Source: Nitrospirae bacterium GWC2_56_14
GTDB taxonomy: Bacteria; Nitrospirota; UBA9217
Length of the DNA stretch: 24,108 nucleotides
Direction: 5' to 3'
Assembly (NCBI GenBank): GCA_001803705.1
Contig: MHDY01000024.1
Coordinates: 6,694 to 30,801 of the forward strand
Shown here: one piece after another, positions 16,418 through 24,108 of the stretch
Position numbering within the stretch: the first letter of the stretch is position 1
How the letters are laid out: the number at the start of each line of letters is the position of its first letter
Translations under genes and position numbers: made by a program
The notes under the pieces: model-generated
The model's input: only the letters and a program-made list of their open reading frames with translations
What the model was told of the DNA's origin: nothing
Databases searched by the model: none

Positions 16418-16987
16418 TTAAAAGTTCACTGCACACACAAAGACAACAATGAATGATACAAAAGAGACGAATATTGCCTTCACGTTGCTTTTGTATTCCA
16501 ATAGCATCGACATGAGGTAAAAGTGAAAAGTAAAAAATGACATTATCATCGCCAAAGCATAAGACGCTAACAATGTCCAATACTGCATCAAATGCGGCTC
16601 AAACTCTTCTTTAGGAATATTTTGAAGAATGCGAAGCGAGATAAACGCGATTGCGGCCAACACTGTGGCTAATATGAAAGAAAGGGCTGCGACCTTGTTG
16701 AAGCTCCTTTTAATGTTCAAAAAGAGGACGTTATCTGTGATCGGTACAGCAGGCGCCCAGGCTTTGCTGTCTGGGGAAATTCCCGCATAACGATAATGGC
16801 GTCTTATCAGTAAAGAGCGGATCAGAAAAGCGATACCATGACATACGGCAACAACGATAATCGTTGCCATGCCGATGAAGTTGAGAAGGCCCTGGTTTGT
16901 TATGGATTGCTCGAACTTAAGGTAAAATAGAACTGATGTGCAAATACTTACAATGAAGAATACGATAAGTTTAATTCTGATATTCAT
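16418..16987 (-). CDS. small polytopic membrane protein, unknown function
   Basis: The 189-residue protein has about five predicted membrane helices (6-23, 38-60, 99-119, 136-163, 169-187). It has a cytoplasmic-looking basic loop after helix 2 (RSLLIRRHYR) and a polar stretch at 66-97. GAGAGG directly precedes the ATG at 16987; an in-frame GTG 15 bases earlier is less likely because it overlaps that site. I recognise no family. The gene is visibly AT-richer than its large neighbours, and a palindromic repeat lies between it and A2M-2, so it may be a later insertion into the A2M-2/PBP1C-2 pair. It could equally be a helper of PBP1C-2, whose gene starts 49 bases downstream. Confidence 0.75.
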   Translation of the reverse strand: MNIRIKLIVFFIVSICTSVLFYLKFEQSITNQGLLNFIGMATIIVVAVCHGIAFLIRSLLIRRHYRYAGISPDSKAWAPAVPITDNVLFLNIKRSFNKVAALSFILATVLAAIAFISLRILQNIPKEEFEPHLMQYWTLLASYALAMIMSFFTFHFYLMSMLLEYKSNVKAIFVSFVSFIVVFVCAVNF

Positions 16988-17021
16988 AAACCTCTCTTTC
17001 ACGATGTTTCTTCCTTATGTC

Positions 17022-17115
17022 CCCTCTCCTTCAAGGAGAGGGACGGGGTGAGGATGGGTTTGTTGCAGGTTCCACGAGACCCATCCCCACCTTCATCCTC
17101 CCCTTGAAGGGGAGG
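17022..17115. repeat. REP-like palindromic element, copy 2 (compound)
   Basis: Two perfect hairpins form the ends: CCCTCTCCT-TCA-AGGAGAGGG (17022-17042) and CCTCCCCTT-G-AAGGGGAGG (17097-17115). Between them GGATGGGT (17052-17059) and ACCCATCC (17079-17086) pair as well, so the whole 94 bases can fold as one large nested structure. The left half matches the repeat at 7124-7159 in opposite orientation. It begins nine bases after the A2M-2 stop codon, occupying the same relative place as copy 1 does behind A2M-1. Confidence 0.85.
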
Positions 17116-17124
17116 AAACTCGGA

Positions 17125-20100
17125 TTATTCCCCCGCCTTTCCTTTTACCACGATCCTCGCCCCGTTCGACATCCCGAAAACCGCCGCATCATACATCATC
17201 TCCGCCTTGGCTGAAGGCTGGATAAATGAACCGGCAACCGTCGCCCTGGTCCTGAAATAGAAGTCATAGGTCCCCGCGGGCAGCACATTGTAATAGAACG
17301 CGGCCTGATCGTCCTGATACGCTTCATAGGTCGGGTCGAGCGTGGTCTTTCCGGATGGTGCGGCTTCCGGCGGCGCGGTCTGGAGTTTCGGGTTCAGCGG
17401 TTCCATACCGGCCGCAAGCGGCGCGGTCACGGCAACGTAATGGCGCTCTTTGGGATTCACGATCTGCACGTGCTCCTCGATGATGTCGCCTACTGCGAAG
17501 CTTTGCGTGGTGCCTGCTTCGGCCAAGGGTATCTTCACCGGCGGCCCGTCCTGCTTGATCAGGAGCAGTTCCCTGGTCACCACGAAACCATTGCTCAGCG
17601 CCGCTACTTTGCTGCCGTCCTCGGCAGGCACGTACGACGTGTCCACGCGCACGGCAACCGGCCGCGGACCGGCCTTGCTTTGCAAAAGCACTTCCCCTGC
17701 CCCGGCGCCGAGTCCGGAAACAAATCCCATCGGAAGGTCCGGTCCGAGCTTGACCATCTGCTCTTTTCCGTCAAGGATAACGCGAACCTGGGCCGCCTTT
17801 GTTCCGGCATAGGGCGGTTTCAATATTTCCGACAAAGCCAGAAGCGCCTCGGCGTTCGCGTTCGTGGCGCCCCACCCGTCGTCCTTGCCGAGTGTTACGA
17901 GGGAATCGACGAGCAGCGGAAGCCGCTGGTTCTTCCCATCATAACGCGCGACCGCCCGGGTCATCTGCGCGATCGTGCGCGTTTCGGTCGGGAGGATCAG
18001 GTTGCTGCGCGTCAGATTCTTCTCCTGCAGGCCTCCGTACATTTCCCGCCCCTGGTACAAGCGCACCACAATGCCGTCCCAGAGCGCTTTTTCAAGCTGC
18101 GCCGCAGTTGACGATTTCTGCTCAGCTACCGCGAAGGAGTAGAGGATCGCGGCAATGCTTTCGAGGTTCAGATACTGCGCCTTTCTCGCCAGTTCTGCGG
18201 CATAGGCGGAATCGTATTTCCCTGCCCGGGTAAGGGCAAGGAGGGCCCACACCCGTTCGGTAAACGATTCGCCGTCTATGAACTGGCTGTAGTCCGAGCG
18301 CAAAGCCCGTTGAAGGGAGCTCATAAGCTGGCCGAGCATCTTTTCGTCGATCGTGAAGCCCGCTTCTTTTGCCTCCACCAGGAACTGCACGGTCCAGGCC
18401 GTCATGGCGACATATCCCCGTGACCCCGGCCAGAAAGCGATCTGGCCGTTCCCATCGACCACCGTGGGGATCAGGGTCAGCACGTCGCTCACCGCCCGCT
18501 TCATCTCTTTGTCAGAACCTTCCTGTTTCAAAAGCGCCCGGAATTTCCGCAACGCCATGTACACCCTGGCGCGGCTCATCTGCTGTTCCGTGCACCCGTA
18601 GGGATAGTGCATGAAGAAGTCCAGACCCGCCGCCATCTTGATGAGGCCCGGCTGGTCCGAGAGCAGCACCGATCGCGTCAGCGTTCCCGGCCGCGCCGGC
18701 TCCTTCAACGCCTCAATGATGAACGGCTCCGATGGCTTCAGCTCCGAGAACTTCCGTTTTGATACCCGCCCCCGGTCCTCGCGGATCGGAAGCTTGACCT
18801 CAAAGGCGTCCCTGGCATCATCCGATTTCCTGCGCACGCCGACTGTGAAAGTCACGTTCTGGAGCGTTGGCTTGCCTTCCGCGGTATAGGCCGGGGAAGC
18901 GACTTCCACGGGGAATTCTATGCGAAGCGGTTTGCTCCCGCTCCACTGCACCTGTTGTTTCGCGGGACCGGTGATCTTCGCTCCCTGCACCTTATACTCC
19001 GCGTCTCCCGGCCCGTCCTTTCCTTCCACGATCCTGCTGATCGCGACCGCAGCGAAAGAATCGCCGGGCCGCACAAAACGCGGCAAGGCAGGCTGGACGA
19101 TCAACGGCAATCTCACCGCGAGATGGCCCACGGCAAAACCGAAACGCTCAGTTCCGGAAGCGGCCTTGGCGCGCAGTTTGAAGTTGGTCAAGTCGTCGGA
19201 AAGCGTGATCTCCACGACGGCCTTGCCGTCGGCGCCGACAGTAATGAGCGGATTGTAGTACGGCACGGTTTTGAAGTTCTTCCGCACGGTTACTTTGTCC
19301 AGCAGCGACTCCCCGGAGCCCTCGTCGCCGCCGGGATTCTCCGCAAAGGGAAGATTGCCGAAGGCCAGGTTGCGCGAATCGTGGACCTTGAGGAAGGAAT
19401 GGACCTGTCTGATGAAATCAGGCACGGGATCGAGACGCTGCTCCTTGCCCAGGGACAGCACGGCCTGGTCAACGAGCCAGAGCGTTACCTCGCCCGACAA
19501 CGGCTTGCCCGACGGGTCTTTGAGCGCAATGGCAACCTTGATCTTTTCTCCCGGACGGGCCACGGGAGGATACTCAAGCTCCACCTTCATCTGATGCGCG
19601 ACGGGATTGACATCGAGCCAGGCCGTAGCAGCCATGGTTTCCGGCTTGCCCGTATCCATGCCGCCGGTCGCGGCAGGCCCGGTGCCGGGCAAGCGGCCGC
19701 GCATCAAGATAAAGTGGACCGGCAGGCGCGGCGTATAATTGCCTTCGATCGGGAGGGTGAAGACAGCCGCGCCTCCCTCCACGTCGAACCAGCTATATTT
19801 GTTGCCGTCAGGGGTTTCAATGACAGCAAGGGCCCGGGCTTTCTGGAACGGGCTCTGCAGAATGACCGAAGCTTTCATGCCGGGATCGTATTTTGCTTTG
19901 TCCGGCGTAACGGTGAATACGCGCGTAATCGGTTTGGGCCAGGCCACGCGCTCGTCCCCGCCCGCGTACAGGTCGACGCGCACGACCTGGGCCCGGTCCA
20001 GCTTGTCGCGCGCTTCCAGTTCAACAATATAGACGCCTGCGCGGGAAACCGGGAAAGCGACTTTCACCGGTTCAGCCCCGCTGGTGATCGTCCTTTCGGA

Positions 20101-22935
20101 AACTTTTTCGTCTACCACGTCGGTCACGTAGCGGGCCACGCCGTCGGAAAAATCGCTGGCCTTGAGCGCCGAGTGCCACTCACGCCTCAAAAGCCGCACT
20201 GTTACTTCCTTGCCCGCAAGGAGCGCGTCATCAGGTCCCACGACGATGATTTCAGGAGCGATCTCCTTTGCCCGTTCGATATAGCGCGGGACCTTCAGGC
20301 CGAGCACAAAGGCGGGCAGGGCCTGGATGGATCTCGAAGCGGTCACCGTCTGGTCGTCCGCTCCGGTGACCGTGGCCTCGACCAGGTAGGTCCTGGGCTG
20401 CGCCGTCAGTTCCAGTGCGGGATTGAGCATGACGACCGCAGACCCGTTCTCGTCGGTCGCGTCCTGCTTTTCGAGACGGGGAGACGCCTGGAACCGCTCG
20501 GTCCGCGAGAAGCGACCGTCCGATGAGTAGAGGAAGCCCTCGCGCTTCTTCGGCATCCACGCCAGGGGATACTGGGTTACGCGCCAGTCCACGGGCTGGC
20601 CCCCTACTTTGCCTCCGGCGTAATACGAGGCAGTGAGTTTGACCTCGAATTCCTTATCCAACGAAACCTCATCAGGTGCGTGCAGGTTCACTTCAAAAAG
20701 CGGGAGCCGGTAGGCCTCCATCTGGAAGGTTACCCGGCCGTACGTTTCCGTGCGGTCCTGGTTCTCCAGATGCGCCGAGTAGGTCCCGGTGGGAAGATCT
20801 TTTTCCGAGAAGGCATGATAGAAGCTGCCGAGGTCGGTCAGCGTCACGGGATATTTCCAGGAAACGTCGCCCGGGCCTTCGACGATAAGCCAGCCTGCGG
20901 TCTTGACCGGCTGAAGGCGTCCTTTTTCCCGCATGCGCAGATACCCTTTGATATGCACTTCTTCTTCGGGACGGTACAGAGGACGTTCCGTGAATATATG
21001 GCTCACCATCTGAGGCTGCTGCCCCCGGCCTGCGAGCGATTCATGGGTCCACTGCAGCCAGGGAGACCGGTCGACGGACCACTGGTTGTCATAATAGAGA
21101 TCAGGCGGATTTGCAGGGTCGAGCACAAGCAGATCCTTGTCCTTCTCCAGCGTGATGCGCCGCACGGTTCTTTGCTCCCGGGACACATCGCGGCCCGGGG
21201 CGCGCCAGCGGAAAATGCCTTCCCCGTCAGTAGTTCCTTCTGCAAGGGTTACCCACGTTGTTTTGCCGTGATCATACAGGGTCCCTTCAAGCCGGACGCG
21301 GGCTTTGGAAACCGGCTGGGCCGATTGGAGCGACGTGACGATATATTTGACCGCATCGGGTTCTTCGACCGTTGTAAGGGACAGATCCGTGACCTGCAGC
21401 CTCATCCAGGTCCGTTTGCTTCCCGCAGCCACGTCGCGCAGACCGATCAGATAGGCGCCGGGCCGCTCCTTTCCCGCAAGCTTTGCCAGATGCGGCGTAA
21501 GATCGAGGCCGAAGGAAGCGGAACCGCCTTCCTTTTTGAGCGGCAGCGAAAGAAGCGCCGAGACCGGCGGCGAGCCCAGCGTGGTGATCTGACGGGCCAG
21601 CTCGTCTGCTCCGGGAGTTTGATCGGGCGCAGTAAATGGGTCAGGCTCTTCTCCCGGTCCCGGTGGCCGCCGGCCGTCGTCCGTTTCGAGCGGCTGGCCG
21701 ATAAAAGGCCAGAAGGACCGGTCGAGCGGCGGAACGGGATAGATGCGCAGGTCCACGCGCTCTTCCCCTCTGCCTTCGACAGGGATCATCTGCTTTCCGT
21801 ACCGTTCGACGATGCCCTGCCCGGCTCTCAGCCGGACATAGCTGCGCTCGCGGGGAAAATACACATACACCTCGCTGGCGCCCGTCATCTCCAGCTTCTT
21901 CCCATTCCGGTCCCTGACCGGCATCGGCGACAGCGACGCCCGGTACAGCGTATCGCGGCTGAAATCGCCGGTGACGACCAGCCTGCTCCCTTCAAGCCGA
22001 TAGGAGAGGCTGGACACGGCTGGAGTAAGTCTGACAAGGTTTCTTCCGGTCACCGTCAGTGCGTCCGCATCGAGGGCCGGGGGCGAGGAAAATTCGACCA
22101 CGATGCTCCGGTCCGGGGTATCGCCGCGAATAGCCTGCTCCCGCGTATAATGCGAACCTTCAGGGGTAATGGGGTATTCGGTCGTCCTGGTTCCCATTGC
22201 CACGATCCGGAAGGGTTCGGCTGTGGAAAAAGAGAAGTCGCGGAATGATTCCGTTTCCTTGTCGTCCAGCGACAGGCGCAGGTGCATGATGGTCCTGATG
22301 CCGGGTGGGATCGGCTCTTTGAGCGTCAGCACGTACGAGGCTTTATCCGAGCGCGACCGCCGCTCCACGACCTTGACCGTAAAGTCGTTCTTCGTAAGCC
22401 ACCGCGACTTATCGGACCCCACCCCGGGCAAGGGCCGCAGTTCGAGCGACAGCATGCCTGCAAGGGCCTTGGGATCGAGCGGCTCCGCAAAGGTCAGCGT
22501 TATTGCCTTCACCTGTTCCAGCCCCTCGGCCCGGTCTGCCGGGTCCAGGGAAACCGGCGCTTCCATGAGCGTAAAGAGCGGTGTGCTCTTTTTGTCCACG
22601 GTCCAGATGAAGCGCGACAAGGAAGGCCAGGGTTCGGCAGGCTGGAACTGGAGCGTCCTGCCGTCGAGCCACCGATAGGCGCCCGGATGGTCCGTATCCA
22701 CGGCGACGAATTTTTCCGGATGGTCCTCCGGCCCGCCTTCCTTCGGTCCCCGCTCCTGGGTAAAGAAGATCGTGACGGGATCCCATCTCCTGACGAAATG
22801 CTCGGGGATGACCGTTGTCTCCGCAACGAACTCGGGTACAATGTTCGTTGGCGCATTCAGGGATTCGGCGCGCGCGAAAACAGGCGCAGTGACGATCAGG
22901 ATGAACAAAAGAAATTTGGAAAGACGCGTGTGCAT
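17125..22935 (-). CDS. periplasmic alpha-2-macroglobulin family protein (A2M-2)
   Basis: The 1936-residue product starts at the ATG at 22935, preceded by AAGGAG at ideal spacing. A Sec signal peptide (MHTRLSKFLLFILIVTAPVF, cleavage likely after FARA at 24) lacks a lipobox Cys, so the mature protein should be free in the periplasm. Macroglobulin-like beta domains follow, with FTERPLYRPEEEVHIKGYLR near 650. The core (LWLVDQAVLSLG, then PYYNPLITV near 1225) leads to the thioester domain with HYPYGCTEQ (Cys1448, Gln1451). A helical alpha/alpha repeat follows, then a C-terminal beta domain. CTEQ forms the internal thioester that captures attacking proteases. It follows the partial gene upstream by 83 bases. 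The C-terminal ending is similar to that of A2M-1. The interior diverges strongly, so the duplication is old or the copies have separate origins. Confidence 0.93.
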   Translation of the reverse strand: MHTRLSKFLLFILIVTAPVFARAESLNAPTNIVPEFVAETTVIPEHFVRRWDPVTIFFTQERGPKEGGPEDHPEKFVAVDTDHPGAYRWLDGRTLQFQPAEPWPSLSRFIWTVDKKSTPLFTLMEAPVSLDPADRAEGLEQVKAITLTFAEPLDPKALAGMLSLELRPLPGVGSDKSRWLTKNDFTVKVVERRSRSDKASYVLTLKEPIPPGIRTIMHLRLSLDDKETESFRDFSFSTAEPFRIVAMGTRTTEYPITPEGSHYTREQAIRGDTPDRSIVVEFSSPPALDADALTVTGRNLVRLTPAVSSLSYRLEGSRLVVTGDFSRDTLYRASLSPMPVRDRNGKKLEMTGASEVYVYFPRERSYVRLRAGQGIVERYGKQMIPVEGRGEERVDLRIYPVPPLDRSFWPFIGQPLETDDGRRPPGPGEEPDPFTAPDQTPGADELARQITTLGSPPVSALLSLPLKKEGGSASFGLDLTPHLAKLAGKERPGAYLIGLRDVAAGSKRTWMRLQVTDLSLTTVEEPDAVKYIVTSLQSAQPVSKARVRLEGTLYDHGKTTWVTLAEGTTDGEGIFRWRAPGRDVSREQRTVRRITLEKDKDLLVLDPANPPDLYYDNQWSVDRSPWLQWTHESLAGRGQQPQMVSHIFTERPLYRPEEEVHIKGYLRMREKGRLQPVKTAGWLIVEGPGDVSWKYPVTLTDLGSFYHAFSEKDLPTGTYSAHLENQDRTETYGRVTFQMEAYRLPLFEVNLHAPDEVSLDKEFEVKLTASYYAGGKVGGQPVDWRVTQYPLAWMPKKREGFLYSSDGRFSRTERFQASPRLEKQDATDENGSAVVMLNPALELTAQPRTYLVEATVTGADDQTVTASRSIQALPAFVLGLKVPRYIERAKEIAPEIIVVGPDDALLAGKEVTVRLLRREWHSALKASDFSDGVARYVTDVVDEKVSERTITSGAEPVKVAFPVSRAGVYIVELEARDKLDRAQVVRVDLYAGGDERVAWPKPITRVFTVTPDKAKYDPGMKASVILQSPFQKARALAVIETPDGNKYSWFDVEGGAAVFTLPIEGNYTPRLPVHFILMRGRLPGTGPAATGGMDTGKPETMAATAWLDVNPVAHQMKVELEYPPVARPGEKIKVAIALKDPSGKPLSGEVTLWLVDQAVLSLGKEQRLDPVPDFIRQVHSFLKVHDSRNLAFGNLPFAENPGGDEGSGESLLDKVTVRKNFKTVPYYNPLITVGADGKAVVEITLSDDLTNFKLRAKAASGTERFGFAVGHLAVRLPLIVQPALPRFVRPGDSFAAVAISRIVEGKDGPGDAEYKVQGAKITGPAKQQVQWSGSKPLRIEFPVEVASPAYTAEGKPTLQNVTFTVGVRRKSDDARDAFEVKLPIREDRGRVSKRKFSELKPSEPFIIEALKEPARPGTLTRSVLLSDQPGLIKMAAGLDFFMHYPYGCTEQQMSRARVYMALRKFRALLKQEGSDKEMKRAVSDVLTLIPTVVDGNGQIAFWPGSRGYVAMTAWTVQFLVEAKEAGFTIDEKMLGQLMSSLQRALRSDYSQFIDGESFTERVWALLALTRAGKYDSAYAAELARKAQYLNLESIAAILYSFAVAEQKSSTAAQLEKALWDGIVVRLYQGREMYGGLQEKNLTRSNLILPTETRTIAQMTRAVARYDGKNQRLPLLVDSLVTLGKDDGWGATNANAEALLALSEILKPPYAGTKAAQVRVILDGKEQMVKLGPDLPMGFVSGLGAGAGEVLLQSKAGPRPVAVRVDTSYVPAEDGSKVAALSNGFVVTRELLLIKQDGPPVKIPLAEAGTTQSFAVGDIIEEHVQIVNPKERHYVAVTAPLAAGMEPLNPKLQTAPPEAAPSGKTTLDPTYEAYQDDQAAFYYNVLPAGTYDFYFRTRATVAGSFIQPSAKAEMMYDAAVFGMSNGARIVVKGKAGE

Positions 22936-23018
22936 AATTGCTCTCCTTAGCATTTGCAACATTCTATACCGTCAAAGCAACGTGCGGTGCGGCTTAAGCT
23001 TCTCCCCGCTTCAACACC

Positions 23019-24108
23019 TCATTGCTCAACATCCCCTTCGCCGTCTTGCTGCTCGTTCATCTGCTCGATCCCCTCATTCTCACCCTCGCTGTACCCTGGT
23101 GCAGGCGCAGGCGCCGGGCTGTCGGTTGACTCATCCGGGTTTTCATAAAAGCTCTCCTGCGGGACACTGCCCCTGCTGCTTGAATAGGCCGAAGGCATTT
23201 CCGTTTCAGAGACCTGATATTTCCTGATCTCCTCCGGCGGCGGGCCGGTATCGGGCGTCTTAAGCCCCACCAGCGCCGGCCGCGCTTTCACGGGAGCCGC
23301 GGCATCAGTGGCGGAGAGCTTCACCAGGTAGGTCCCCGGCTTCAGGCGGAGCATCTGGGCCACACCCTTGCCGATAACCGCGCCCGCGCTGTTCAAAATT
23401 TCCATATCGACGCTGTCTGAATCGGCCTTCACTCCCGCTCCGATCGTGCCTTCCTGCCGGACCGTGAACGAAAACACCCGTGCTGCTCCCGGCGCAAGCA
23501 GAACCTCGGGCCCCAGTCCTTCATCGGTGGGAATGACGGGGGAACTGGTAAGCGCGACCTGTCCCGACATGCCGCTGCCTGCAAAGGCGCGCAGCCGCAG
23601 CTCCGCCGATCCCCTGGGCAGATAGGCATCGAGCGTGACTCCCTGAGAATGGACCTCGACGTCGGGCGTTTTTTCACCGCGGTCCAGGTACGTTGCCAGC
23701 TGTTCGGCGCTTCGTACATGAAGCATGATGGGTTTCGCCGCATCGATCCGGTAAGCGCGCAGCCTGCCGTCCAGGGGCAGCAGAGCAGGCAAGGTCACCG
23801 AGGTTCTGTCCGGCTTTTCGTTCGTAGCCCAGAGCGCAACAGCTTCCTCTCCGGGCCTGTCCAGCCAGGACAGCAATGGCCGGGGTCCGTGCTCAATGAC
23901 CAGTGTGCCTCCCTGTTCGCCGATCTCCAGGTCATTGCCTGCGACGACCGTGCCGTTCTTGTCCGTAAAAACTGCGCTCTTGCCGCCTCTGACATGCAGG
24001 GTCCTGCGATTATCCGCGGGCGTTTTTCCCGCGGCAATGGAAAGCCGAGCTCTTCCCGAGTTCTGCATGATCCGCTCAAAAGGCTGCCCGACCGCGAGAG
24101 GGGCTGCG
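23019..24108 (-). CDS. partial secreted-looking protein with acidic C-terminal tail, unknown function
   Basis: The frame is open to the right edge, so the N-terminus lies outside the window; an internal ATG at 24068 is unlikely to be the start. The 363 visible residues are rich in beta strands. One segment (about 115 to 15 residues before the EEIRKYQ motif) resembles a jelly-roll or pre-peptidase C-terminal-like domain: GTIGAGVKADSDSVDMEIL, then GKGVAQMLRLKPGTYLVKL. After a Pro-rich hinge (KTPDTGPPPEEIRKYQ) comes a disordered tail with SPAPAPAPG and a run of Glu, Gly, Asp and Gln. I do not recognise the family. It precedes A2M-2 by 83 bases in the same direction and so probably belongs to its operon. 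The acidic Gly/Glu composition of the tail resembles the linker of A2M-1. Confidence 0.75.
   Translation of the reverse strand, partial: AAPLAVGQPFERIMQNSGRARLSIAAGKTPADNRRTLHVRGGKSAVFTDKNGTVVAGNDLEIGEQGGTLVIEHGPRPLLSWLDRPGEEAVALWATNEKPDRTSVTLPALLPLDGRLRAYRIDAAKPIMLHVRSAEQLATYLDRGEKTPDVEVHSQGVTLDAYLPRGSAELRLRAFAGSGMSGQVALTSSPVIPTDEGLGPEVLLAPGAARVFSFTVRQEGTIGAGVKADSDSVDMEILNSAGAVIGKGVAQMLRLKPGTYLVKLSATDAAAPVKARPALVGLKTPDTGPPPEEIRKYQVSETEMPSAYSSSRGSVPQESFYENPDESTDSPAPAPAPGYSEGENEGIEQMNEQQDGEGDVEQ

Noticed and set aside
18955..22248. Long plus-strand open frames (18955-20526 and 20680-22248) opposite A2M-2
   Set aside because: They are antisense to a strongly supported coding sequence with family motifs. 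Their translations are Arg/His/Gly-rich without any recognisable domain, as expected from GC-rich shadow frames.
1..24108. CRISPR arrays, tRNA or rRNA genes, transposases
   Set aside because: Reading both strands showed no regular spacer-repeat pattern, no cloverleaf or rRNA-like segments and no transposase or integrase motifs.

Overview
The window comes from a Gram-negative bacterium. It encodes several lipoproteins with clear lipoboxes, two class A penicillin-binding proteins of the PBP1C type, and two very large periplasmic alpha-2-macroglobulin (A2M) proteins. Most of it is GC-rich, and every convincing gene lies on the minus strand. The gene types would fit a deltaproteobacterial or Nitrospirota-like genome, but nothing here fixes the taxonomy.

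Layout in transcription order, from high to low coordinates. An incomplete secreted-looking gene with an acidic tail enters from the right edge (23019-24108). It is followed by a thioester-containing A2M with a signal peptide (17125-22935), a small AT-richer membrane protein (16418-16987), a PBP1C (13954-16368), an M15-type D,D-/L,D-carboxypeptidase-like protein (13218-13868), and a second thioester-containing A2M anchored by an N-terminal membrane helix (7172-13201). Next come a VapBC-type toxin-antitoxin pair with its own promoter and operator (6365-7022) and a second PBP1C (3891-6314). The low-coordinate end holds a beta-propeller-like lipoprotein (2050-3639), two AT-richer lipoprotein genes (1283-1843 and 562-1122), and the start of a PH-domain-like protein that runs off the left edge (1-424).

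The core is a doubled A2M-PBP1C locus. Many Gram-negatives pair one A2M (YfhM type) with one PBP1C. The usual interpretation is that A2M traps proteases that breach the outer membrane while PBP1C repairs peptidoglycan. Here two diverged pairs lie in tandem in the same order (A2M then PBP1C). One A2M is predicted to be soluble in the periplasm and the other tethered to the inner membrane. A peptidoglycan peptidase sits between the pairs, and a toxin-antitoxin module has landed inside the second pair. I infer an envelope defence and wall-repair island.

Two non-coding features stand out. Related palindromic repeats lie directly downstream of each A2M gene, in opposite orientations. An attC-like hairpin lies between the two AT-richer lipoprotein genes, with a matching TTAGC boundary upstream of the first, which hints at degenerate integron-cassette structure. 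No stretch over 300 bases lacks a gene; the longest gap is 3640-3890. I see no rRNA, tRNA, CRISPR array, transposase or integrase.
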